Positions 1 through 6,896 of a stretch of DNA of 64,000 nucleotides are shown here, one piece after another. Within the stretch, counting starts at the first letter, position 1. Every line of letters begins with the position of its first letter. The DNA is from Desulfofundulus luciae (GTDB lineage: Bacteria; Bacillota; Desulfotomaculia; Desulfotomaculales; Desulfovirgulaceae). The stretch spans positions 41,384 through 105,383 of the forward strand of contig NZ_JAUSUX010000011.1 of the NCBI RefSeq assembly GCF_030813795.1. Reading direction: 5' to 3'. Position numbers and translations under genes: made by a program. The notes under the pieces are model-generated. The model searched no databases. It was not told where the DNA came from and was given only the letters and a program-made list of their open reading frames with translations.

Positions 1-1
1 T

Positions 2-829
2 TATGTTGATACCCGTCATATGACTCCAGAACAGGTCAAGACCCTGAAAATAGATTATCTGAATGAGCGTCCCAGCTTTGTACTCTTCCTGGCTGCCCGC
101 GGTCAGGACATTACCAGGGAGCCCATTGAGGTCTACGGTAGCGACCCCTACATCGTGGGAGGCCATACGGCCAGCGGGTACTGGATTGATGTTAAGCGTG
201 CTACCACCCTGCCCGGTCTTTTTGCCTGCGGCGATGTGGCCGGTGGGGTACCGAACAAGTTTGTCGGCGGTTGTGCTGCCGAAGGAATGCTGGCGGCCCG
301 GGGGGCTATCGAATACCTGGAATCCCTGGCAGACAGGGGTCAGGTGGATGAGTCTCTTGTGGCAGCGGAAAAGGTGCGGGTTTATGCACCGGCCATCAGG
401 CAGGTTCGGGAAGGGGATGGTGTTATCCCGCGGGAAATGGAGGAACGCCTCCAGCGGCTTATGGACGAATATGCAGGTGGTGTGCACCAGTTTTACCGGA
501 TGAACCGGGAAAGACTGGAATATGCCTTGAAACACCTGGCTATTTTGAAGGATCAAACCAGGTATCTTGTAGCCCGCGATTTACACGAGCTAATGGAAGC
601 TCATGAAATAATTGACCGGCTGGATGTAGCAGAAGTGCTGGTACATCACCTGTTGTTCCGTGAGGAAACCCGCTGGCCGGGCTGGCAGAACAGGGTGGAC
701 TTCCCCGAGCGGGATGATACCCGTTTCGATTGCTTTGTCAACTCCCGGCGTAACCCGCAAACCGGCGAGATAGAAGTATTTACCAGACCATACGAACAGA
801 TAATCCCTGGAGATCGTTACCGGCCATAA
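2..829 (+). CDS. AprA-like FAD flavoprotein (adenylylsulfate / fumarate reductase family), C-terminal part
   Basis: The reading frame is open to the left edge, so this is the last ~275 residues of a larger protein. Visible are the GHTASG segment, a C-terminal FAD-contact motif (LFACGDVAGG...NKFVGGCAAEG), a helical capping region, and a tail (DFPERDDTRF...NPQTGEIEVF) of the kind that ends AprA, the flavin subunit of dissimilatory APS reductase. A small AprB-like ferredoxin follows after 23 bp, then HdrA- and HdrC-like genes, so it probably exchanges electrons with that complex. Canonical operons run aprB-aprA; here the flavoprotein comes first, so this may be a paralogue with another substrate. 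The family is clear; the substrate is inference. Confidence 0.75.
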   Translation, partial: YVDTRHMTPEQVKTLKIDYLNERPSFVLFLAARGQDITREPIEVYGSDPYIVGGHTASGYWIDVKRATTLPGLFACGDVAGGVPNKFVGGCAAEGMLAARGAIEYLESLADRGQVDESLVAAEKVRVYAPAIRQVREGDGVIPREMEERLQRLMDEYAGGVHQFYRMNRERLEYALKHLAILKDQTRYLVARDLHELMEAHEIIDRLDVAEVLVHHLLFREETRWPGWQNRVDFPERDDTRFDCFVNSRRNPQTGEIEVFTRPYEQIIPGDRYRP

Positions 830-852
830 TTCCGACAGGAGGTTGATTACTG

Positions 853-1176
853 GTGCCGCCAAAGGTTAATCTCCAAAAATGTGACGGTTGCCGTGCTGAA
901 AGCGAAGCTCTTTGTGTACAAATATGCCCTGGGGATTTAATGGCTCTGGATGAAAATAATGGAAAGGCATATTGCCGTTCGGCACGGGACTGCTGGGATT
1001 GTATGTCCTGCGTGAAAGCCTGTCCCAACGGAGCCATTGAAACCCGTCTACCTTACCAGTTGGGTTATTACCCGGCCAAGCTTATTCCGCTGGTTGGAAG
1101 CAATAAAATCAGCTGGACTGTTGTGGATATTCACGGTAAGGTAGAACGCTTCACCTTTAAAAACAGGAATGACTAA
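853..1176 (+). CDS. AprB-like ferredoxin subunit (two [4Fe-4S])
   Basis: A 107-residue iron-sulfur protein. Cysteine runs CDGCRAESEALCVQICP near the N-terminus and CWDCMSCVKACP near residue 55 fit two [4Fe-4S] clusters, and the spacing and the WTVVDIHGKVERFTFK tail resemble AprB, the electron-entry subunit of APS reductase. It lacks the longer C-terminal tail of canonical AprB (about 150 residues) that wraps around AprA. It starts with GTG ten bases after AGGAGG and lies directly behind the AprA-like gene, so the two probably form a heterodimer. A generic ferredoxin partner of a fumarate reductase-like flavoprotein is the alternative. Confidence 0.75.
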   Translation: MPPKVNLQKCDGCRAESEALCVQICPGDLMALDENNGKAYCRSARDCWDCMSCVKACPNGAIETRLPYQLGYYPAKLIPLVGSNKISWTVVDIHGKVERFTFKNRND

Positions 1177-1183
1177 GAATTAA

Positions 1184-1209
1184 GGGGCCGGCGGCCCATT
1201 GCCGGCCCC
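1184..1209. other. Perfect GC-rich hairpin between the AprB-like and hdrA genes
   Basis: GGGGCCGGC (1184-1192) pairs perfectly with GCCGGCCCC (1201-1209) around an 8-nt loop. No T-run follows, so it is not a classic terminator. It could protect an upstream mRNA 3' end or set the relative expression of the two parts of the operon. Confidence 0.5.
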
Positions 1210-1232
1210 CGGTGTTTTCAGGGGGGAACACA

Positions 1233-3560
1233 GTGCCGCCAAAAATCGGTGTCTACCTGTGTCATTGTTACGGTGAAATCGGTAAAATTCTTGACCTGGA
1301 GAAATTATCCCAGCAGGCAGGCAAATGGCGCGGGGTTGCTGCCAGCATCCATTATCCTGCGTTATGTAGCGCTGACGGCCTGGAAATAATTGCTGAGGAT
1401 GTGCGTCAGGGGCGTGTAGACCGGGTAGTGGTTGGAGCATGCTCACCAGCCGTACACCGGGATACCTTTCTTCGTCTTGCACGGCAGGTAGGCTTGAACG
1501 AACACTTCCTGGAACGCTGTAACCTAAGGGAACAGTGCACCAGGGCCCACCGGGACCAGCCGGCGCTGGCGATGGCAAAGGCCCGGAATCTACTCAAAAT
1601 GGCCGTGGGGCGGTTGAGCCCGGCAGAATCCTTTGAACCGGTTAGTTCTTCAACTTCCCGGTCTGTACTGGTAGTGGGAGGAGGTATTGCCGGGCTAACC
1701 GCAGCAGAGAATCTGGCCCGGGCCGGGGTTAACGTAACGCTGGTAGAAAAATCCCCTTTCCTGGGAGGCAAGGTGGCCCGGTTGTACCGCTATTACCCGC
1801 GCTTTTGCTCACCCCGGTGTGGGTTGGAGGTACTGATGGCGCGTTTGCTGGCTACGGGAAGGGTAACGGTGCACACCTTGACCGAGGTAACCGGTGTGCG
1901 TGGTACCGCCGGTAACTTTACGGTGGAACTTTTAAAACAACCCCGTTACGTCAAGAATACCTGCACCGGGTGCGGTGCTTGCCTTGAGGTTTGCCCGGTG
2001 GAGGTAGCACCCTCTGCAGCATTGCCACCGGGCAGGCAGCGGGCCATTGAAGGCCCGGGGTTATTTCCCTATCCTCTTAACTATGCCGTCAACCGTGTGT
2101 TTTGTCGTGGTAAATCCTGCAGCCGGTGTGTGGAAGTCTGTCCGGCTGGGGCCATTGACCTGGACCAGGAGGAAGACAGGCTGAGCATTGGTGTGGACGC
2201 GATCATTCTGGCTGCGGGTTGGGAACCTTACGATGCCGGACGGATTAACAATTACGGCTACGGGCGTTTGCCTGGAGTAATTACCAGCATGGACCTGGAG
2301 GTTCTGGCCCGTCCGGACGGACCAACTGGTGGCCAGTTAATCCGGCCTCACGATAAAAAGCCCGTAAGGCGGGTGGCCTTTATCCAGTGTGCCGGCAGCC
2401 GTGATAAACAGCACCTGGCTTATTGTTCCGGTGTATGCTGTGCGGCCACATTAAAACAAATTGATTACGTACGGGCGGTGGCGCCGGAAGCCGGCATTTT
2501 TGTCTTTTATATGGACATCCGTACTCCGGGCAACCTGGAAGAACTGTACCGCCGGGCACGGGAAGAACACGGTGCAGTTTTTATCCGGGGTAACCCCTAT
2601 GCAGTGGAATGGGACCCTGTGGCAGAAGAACTGGTCGTCACGGCTGATGATACCTTAAGTGGTTCACGGGTGGCGGTACGGGCCGAACTGGTGGTACTGG
2701 CCACCGGTATGGTACCCTGTGCCGTCCCGACTTTTGAGCGCCTGGAAAAGGACACAACCGGCTTTATCACCGGTCACCTACCCTGTTCGCCCATGGAGGT
2801 GCGACGCGCGGGTATTTATGTGGCCGGTTGTGCTCAGGAACCGATGGATGTGAGTACAAGCGTCAAAAGCGCTCTGGCTGCAGCAGCGGAATGTCTGGCT
2901 ACCATCCAGAACCAGTCTGTGGTAGTTCCACCGGTAGTGGAGCGGCACAAGTGCGACCGGTGCGGGCGCTGTGTAGAGGAATGTCCCTACGGTGCCTGCA
3001 GCTTTGATACAGACGGTTATCCGGCGGTAAATCCGCTGGCCTGCCGGGGATGTGGTATCTGTCAAGGGGGATGTCCCCTGAGATGTATTTACCTGCCGGG
3101 ATTCAGTTCCCGGGAAATGGCCGGACTTATAGAAGCGATGGATCCGGGCAGCATGGATGAGCAACCTTGCGTCCTGGCTTTCTTATGTGCCAACGATGCT
3201 TACCCGGCACTGGATCTGGCCGGCACCCGGGGGACCAGCTATGGGGCTAATATACTGACGGTCAGGGTTCCCTGTGCCGGAGCGGTGAATGCAGGCTGGA
3301 TCAATGATGCGTTGCTCAGCGGGATAGACGGTGTACTGGTGGTAGGTTGCCGTACTACGGAGTGCCATTACGGGCGGGGTACATCTCTGGCCGAATCCCG
3401 GGTCAACAACTTGCGGGAAACCTTGCAGCGCATGCTGGTGGAACCCGAGCGGGTACAGGTGCTCACCGCCGGTATTGAGGACGGACAGAGCCTGGTGGCA
3501 GCAATAAAAAGATTTGTAAAGCAGCTTCAAGAATTAGGTCCCAATCCTTTTAAAGAATGA
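1233..3560 (+). CDS. hdrA: HdrA-like iron-sulfur flavoprotein fused to an MvhD domain
   Basis: A 775-residue protein starting at a GTG behind AGGGGGGAA. In order it has the HdrA N-terminal domain (IGVYLCHC, GACSPAVH), an FAD-binding GGGIAG near residue 150, the CSPRCGLE segment, a ferredoxin insert (CTGCGACLEVCP, CSRCVEVCP), a further two-cluster ferredoxin domain at about 574-645 (CDRCGRCVEEC, CRGCGICQGGC), and an MvhD-like domain from 646 with LCAND, VPCAGAVN and CRTTECHYG. This is the architecture of QmoB and of HdrA-MvhD fusions, which pass or bifurcate electrons between ferredoxin or NADH, hydrogenase and heterodisulfide-type partners. With the AprAB-like genes upstream and HdrC downstream it probably forms one soluble electron-transfer complex. 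Confidence 0.88.
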   Translation: MPPKIGVYLCHCYGEIGKILDLEKLSQQAGKWRGVAASIHYPALCSADGLEIIAEDVRQGRVDRVVVGACSPAVHRDTFLRLARQVGLNEHFLERCNLREQCTRAHRDQPALAMAKARNLLKMAVGRLSPAESFEPVSSSTSRSVLVVGGGIAGLTAAENLARAGVNVTLVEKSPFLGGKVARLYRYYPRFCSPRCGLEVLMARLLATGRVTVHTLTEVTGVRGTAGNFTVELLKQPRYVKNTCTGCGACLEVCPVEVAPSAALPPGRQRAIEGPGLFPYPLNYAVNRVFCRGKSCSRCVEVCPAGAIDLDQEEDRLSIGVDAIILAAGWEPYDAGRINNYGYGRLPGVITSMDLEVLARPDGPTGGQLIRPHDKKPVRRVAFIQCAGSRDKQHLAYCSGVCCAATLKQIDYVRAVAPEAGIFVFYMDIRTPGNLEELYRRAREEHGAVFIRGNPYAVEWDPVAEELVVTADDTLSGSRVAVRAELVVLATGMVPCAVPTFERLEKDTTGFITGHLPCSPMEVRRAGIYVAGCAQEPMDVSTSVKSALAAAAECLATIQNQSVVVPPVVERHKCDRCGRCVEECPYGACSFDTDGYPAVNPLACRGCGICQGGCPLRCIYLPGFSSREMAGLIEAMDPGSMDEQPCVLAFLCANDAYPALDLAGTRGTSYGANILTVRVPCAGAVNAGWINDALLSGIDGVLVVGCRTTECHYGRGTSLAESRVNNLRETLQRMLVEPERVQVLTAGIEDGQSLVAAIKRFVKQLQELGPNPFKE

Positions 3561-3582
3561 ATTTAAGCCGGAGGTTATCCCC

Positions 3583-3936
3583 ATGCATGAGGATCGTCCC
3601 TTCAGGGAAATAACCCTTCAGGATCTGGAACGACTTGATCCGGTTACTCTTCGTACTGCCCGCAGTTGCGCCAACTGCGGACGGTGCGGTGGAGCCTGCC
3701 TTGCCCGTATCCGGGACCTTTCGCCTGCCCGCGTGCTGCGTCTATTGCAGCTCGGCCGGCTGGACGAGGTGCTAACTTCCCGTTTTCTCTGGTCGTGTAT
3801 CGGCTGCCGGCGGTGCAGCCGGTGTTGCCCCCAGGAACTCGATGTGGCCACGGCAGTGGTGCGGCTGCGGCGCCTGGCAGCAAGACATCCCCGGGCCACC
3901 TTTCCTGAACATTTGTTGCGATTGCTATGTAGCTAG
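3583..3936 (+). CDS. hdrC: HdrC-like [4Fe-4S] protein, short
   Basis: A 117-residue protein with two cysteine groups typical of HdrC, CANCGRCGGAC near residue 30 and CIGCRRCSRCCPQELDV near residue 75, followed by the RLRRLA segment. HdrC usually carries electrons between HdrA and the catalytic HdrB. A typical HdrC is about 170-190 residues, so this copy lacks most of the C-terminal part, and no hdrB follows. SD GGAGG and ATG lie 23 bp after hdrA. It is either a minimal HdrC or a gene that lost its 3' end when the downstream region decayed. Confidence 0.75.
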   Translation: MHEDRPFREITLQDLERLDPVTLRTARSCANCGRCGGACLARIRDLSPARVLRLLQLGRLDEVLTSRFLWSCIGCRRCSRCCPQELDVATAVVRLRRLAARHPRATFPEHLLRLLCS

Positions 3937-4400
3937 ATAAGTCATAAAACTCTGGTATCAGCAGCCTGGCGAAGCCCGTCACCCTTTAATTTAAAGCAGG
4001 CGGCCTTTCAAGTAACGCCTTGTGGGCGCATACGCCCTTTCCATAATCACCGCCGTGCACATGCGCTCCGCCATAGGGGAACTGTTGAAAGCTACGACGT
4101 AATTAATGGGCTACTGGATAGCCCTCCTAGCGGTGCGGGGGGAAAGCACCTGGACTGCATCCTGAATGCGGCTTACGCCGCAGGAATTCTTGTGGCCGCT
4201 GCCGGTCTTCTGGCTGCCGCCCAGTGTGCCAGGCAGAAAAAAAAAGCAAGAAGGAAAAATTCCCATCCATCTAGAATATGTAGCCAAAGATAAAAAACCT
4301 GTCCGGTAGAGAACTTAGAAGTGCGGGTGGCTTAATTTCAACAGATTATCCACGTTTTTGAAGTTTAACGTACTCTCCGGAAACAACTTTTAACTTGAAG
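3937..4400. other. Gene-poor, probably decayed stretch after hdrC
   Basis: No intact gene is visible. In the + frame through about 4090-4270 an open but start-less stretch encodes LDCILNAAYAAGILVAAAGLLAAA, a membrane-like helix followed by a lysine/arginine-rich tail. A second frame just upstream reads ALSIITAVHMRSAIGELLKATT before a stop. Both look like remnants of one or more broken genes that I cannot identify. No HdrB CCG motifs are seen. Confidence 0.35.
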
Positions 4401-4496
4401 GGAGAATCAATATGAAAAGCGGGGCAGAATTTGGAGAATCAATATGAAAAGCGGGGCAGAATTTGGAGAATCAATATGAAAAGCGGGGCAGAATTT
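4401..4496 (+). repeat. Three perfect tandem 32-bp repeats carrying SD and ATG
   Basis: Copies lie at 4401-4432, 4433-4464 and 4465-4496. Each contains GGAGAATCAATATG (an SD-like GGAG and an ATG) plus the first codons MKSGAEF. Because 32 is not a multiple of three, the three ATGs (4412, 4444, 4476) open three different frames and only the last reads into the downstream pseudogene. The array is a local duplication of a translation initiation region. Confidence 0.9.
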
Positions 4497-5271
4497 ATTG
4501 AAGAAATTAAGGAGTTTAAGCCGTTAATTTATTGCAGGGGTAAAAAAGTTGAGGGCTTCCTGCGCCACCCTGTGCTCCGGCCGATAATCAACGCTGCCAA
4601 AGCAACCTACGACCTTGCCATGGCCCCTGAGAACGCGGAACTCATGACCACCATCTCACCCCTCACCGGAGAAAGATGTAACCTGCTCTCGGCCCTGTTC
4701 CAAAGCAGGGTAGAATTGGTGAAAACCGTGAAGCTACGCCGGTGGTGGCATAACACCACCGGCACTTGCACTGCCGGGAGGTGCGCCGGGACGTGTGTGG
4801 CCAACGCCATTTACCACTGCACCTTCCTGCTGGACCGGGAATACAATACCGAGTGTACAGAAAGAAGACAAGATATGCGCGGCGGGAGTAATGTGTGTTA
4901 AAGGCGACCGGAGCAAGGGGCCTGCAGGGCAGAAGGACCCTGATCTCTACCTGCGGGTGGTCGGTAAGAACGAAAAGGGGATAACGGTGCGGGGGGCTAA
5001 GGCCCACCAGAGCAACGGCGCTTTAGCCCACGAGATTTTGGTCATGCCCTTTAGGGCTCTGGCGAAGGCGAAAAGGACTATGCCGTCTCTTTTGCCGTGA
5101 AAAACGGCACCAAAGGGCTCATCCATATCTGGCAGCACAACCTCCACGACTCCCGGCGGCTGGTAGCCGATGACATGGACTTGGGCAGCATCTTGTACGG
5201 GCTGGAGTACCACGGACCTGCCTACCTTAAATCCACCTTGCCTGCTAGCCACTGCCATAAATGGCGGCGGC
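4476..5271 (+). pseudogene. 4-hydroxybutyryl-CoA dehydratase / HpaB-family pseudogene
   Basis: Three consecutive frames together give the first ~265 residues of a 4-hydroxybutyryl-CoA dehydratase (AbfD) / 4-hydroxyphenylacetate hydroxylase-family protein. The first part, from ATG 4476, has MKSGAEFIEEIKEF, the HPVLRPIINAAKATYDLA segment and a region corresponding to the AbfD cysteine-containing helix. After a frameshift near 4880 comes DPDLYLRVVGKNEKG and ITVRGAKAHQ. After another near 5055 comes GEKDYAVSFAVKNGTKG. The family is usually about 480-490 residues, so the C-terminal half is lost. Such enzymes act in aminobutyrate/succinate fermentation or the 4-hydroxybutyrate pathway. Assignment rests on remembered family motifs. 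Confidence 0.75.
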
Positions 5272-5552
5272 TTTTTTTTGGCCGGTCAGTTAATAGGAGT
5301 TTCACAACGATTGTTCCGTGTTACCAGAGTGATGAAGTACCCGGTAATTTAACGCTGTTCGTTTTTTGCGCATTTTTCTAAAGCGCCGCAGAAATAGTTA
5401 CGGCGGGCACGTTTAAAAAACGGTTACGATTGAAGGTACTCGCAGTGGGGATATACGTATGTATGCACCGGCGCCGGACCCTGGCATTTTTATTGCGGAG
5501 TTAAAATTCTGATTGTAATTCCTTGGCAAAAATTTTTAAGGGAGGGACCCTG

Positions 5553-5966
5553 ATGGCTCCGAGCGAAGAGGAAATGCTTGACATGTACCGGAAAATGCTA
5601 TTAATCCGCAAGTCCACCAAAAGCGAGATTATGGTGGGGCTCGGTGAAGAGCCGGCAGAAGTGCTGGCGGTAATGAACGACCTGAGAGAGGCCGGCTGCG
5701 ACTATATCACCATAGGGCAATACCTGCAGCCCACCCCTGGCCGCCTGCCGGTGCACGGTTATGTTGCTCCGGCGATGTTCCGCTGGTACGAGGAACAGTG
5801 CCTCCGGAAAGGCTTCCGGAAGGCGGACTGCGGCCCGCTGGTACGCAGTTCCTACACGCCCGGCCTCTTGTCTGACCCGGCGGGGGCCGCCGTTACAGGA
5901 CACCGGATCCTGCGGGTTTCCGGCAATAAGAGCGTGGGGAGGTACGCCAATGAGTCAACTTTTTGA
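5553..5966 (+). pseudogene. Deletion scar: 2-oxoacid dehydrogenase E1-alpha start joined to lipA end
   Basis: An open frame from ATG 5553 (SD GGGAGGG) begins SEEEMLDMYRKMLLIRKS, the characteristic N-terminus of pyruvate/acetoin dehydrogenase E1-alpha. At about residue 24 it switches to SEIMVGLGEEPAEVLAVMNDL and continues with DYITIGQYLQPT, KGFRKADCGPLVRSSY, which is the C-terminal third of lipoyl synthase (LipA). It lacks the radical SAM CxxxCxxC motif of LipA and the thiamine-binding region of E1, so neither activity is possible. The simplest reading is an in-frame deletion across a pdh/aco-lipA operon. It overlaps the next gene by 17 bp. Confidence 0.75.
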
Positions 5967-6645
5967 CGACAAGGCCGGCACTTACGACGAGTGGTACCTG
6001 ACCCCCGCCGGTCGTTTCGTGGACCGGCTGGAAAAGGAGGCGGTACTGGCTTACCTGGAACCGCGTCCGGGAATGAGCGTGCTGGACGTAGGTTGCGGTA
6101 CGGGCAACTATTCCCTGGAGCTGGCCAGGCGGGGGTTGAAAGTGACGGGCCTGGACATTTCACCGGGAATGCTGGCGAAGGCCCGGGCGAAAGCCCAGGC
6201 AGAGGGATTGCCGGTGGAATTTGTCCAGGGAGATGCCGTGCAACTGCCTTTTCCGGACGATAGCTTCGACGGCGTTATTTCCGTGTCCGCCATGGAATTC
6301 GTGCCGGACCTGGGTGCAGCCCTGCAGGAAGCCTACCGGGTCCTGAAGCCCCGCGGCAGGCTGGTGGTGGGGCTGATCGGCAGGGACAGCAGCTGGGGTC
6401 GTTTTTACGCGGAAAAGGCCCGCCGGGACCCGGACAGTGTTTTCAACAGGGCCCGGCTGTACACCCTGGATGAGCTGCGGTGTGCCATGCCGGGTGATGC
6501 GGTTCGCGCCCGGGCGGTATTATTCACCCCGCCCGGCTTCGACTACGAGCAGGAAGAGGCCGCGTGGCAAATTGAAGCTGCTGCCGTTGCGGCTGGCCGC
6601 ACCGACGGCGGGTTTATCTGTGCGGTATCCATTAAATTTAATTAA
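5950..6645 (+). CDS. Class I SAM-dependent methyltransferase
   Basis: A 231-residue protein starting at ATG 5950 behind GGGGAGG. Motif I VLDVGCGTGNYSLEL lies near residue 45, the acidic end of the second strand in VTGLDISPGML near 70, motif DAVQLPFPDDSFDGVISV near 98, and AYRVLKPRGRLVVGLI near 128. This is a UbiE/Methyltransf_11-type small-molecule methyltransferase; the substrate cannot be read from the sequence. It overlaps the end of the lipA scar, so it was probably the last gene of that former operon. Confidence 0.85.
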   Translation: MSQLFDDKAGTYDEWYLTPAGRFVDRLEKEAVLAYLEPRPGMSVLDVGCGTGNYSLELARRGLKVTGLDISPGMLAKARAKAQAEGLPVEFVQGDAVQLPFPDDSFDGVISVSAMEFVPDLGAALQEAYRVLKPRGRLVVGLIGRDSSWGRFYAEKARRDPDSVFNRARLYTLDELRCAMPGDAVRARAVLFTPPGFDYEQEEAAWQIEAAAVAAGRTDGGFICAVSIKFN

Positions 6646-6773
6646 TCTTATCTACTCGGGGAAAGGGTGGCTCTCCTGTTTCAGATCACCAAATTTTACA
6701 CTTTACAATCGGCATAACTTTCAAAAGCTTCCGGGGGTATACTGAAATATATTGTATACTTGCGTTTACCCTA

Positions 6774-6802
6774 TTTCCGGGACCTGTAGATTTTAATATA
6801 AT
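6774..6802 (+). promoter_or_regulatory. Possible promoter of the carboxyltransferase-biotin carrier gene
   Basis: A perfect -10 TATAAT (6797-6802) lies in an AT-rich stretch, with a weak -35 (TTTCCG, 6774-6779) at 17-bp spacing. The next gene starts at 6897, leaving a leader of about 85 nt that holds the hairpin described next. Confidence 0.4.
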
Positions 6803-6834
6803 AACATCAAGTTAATAATAAACAGGCCAACGGT

Positions 6835-6868
6835 TCAGGTTGTATTTATTGCAACCTGAGTATTTTTT
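6835..6868 (+). terminator. Intrinsic-terminator-like hairpin in the 5' leader (possible attenuator)
   Basis: TCAGGTTG (6835-6842) pairs perfectly with CAACCTGA (6852-6859), followed by TATTTTTT. It lies after the TATAAT box and about 30 bp before the ATG at 6897. It either ends transcription from the methyltransferase gene or works as an attenuator; upstream ACCTGT (6782) and ACAGG (6821) could form a competing pair. Confidence 0.55.
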
Positions 6869-6896
6869 GTTTTGCCTTGTTTTGGGGGAGGTTTTC

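Noticed and set aside
1184..1209. Terminator after the AprB-like gene
   Set aside because: The stem is perfect but no T-run follows and the next gene starts 24 bp later, so it is listed only as a hairpin.
3937..4400. hdrB remnant after hdrC
   Set aside because: The expected gene would be hdrB, but no CCG-domain cysteine motifs are visible in any frame.
4401..4496. CRISPR-like array of 32-bp repeats
   Set aside because: The copies are directly abutting with no spacers and each contains a start codon; it is a tandem duplication.
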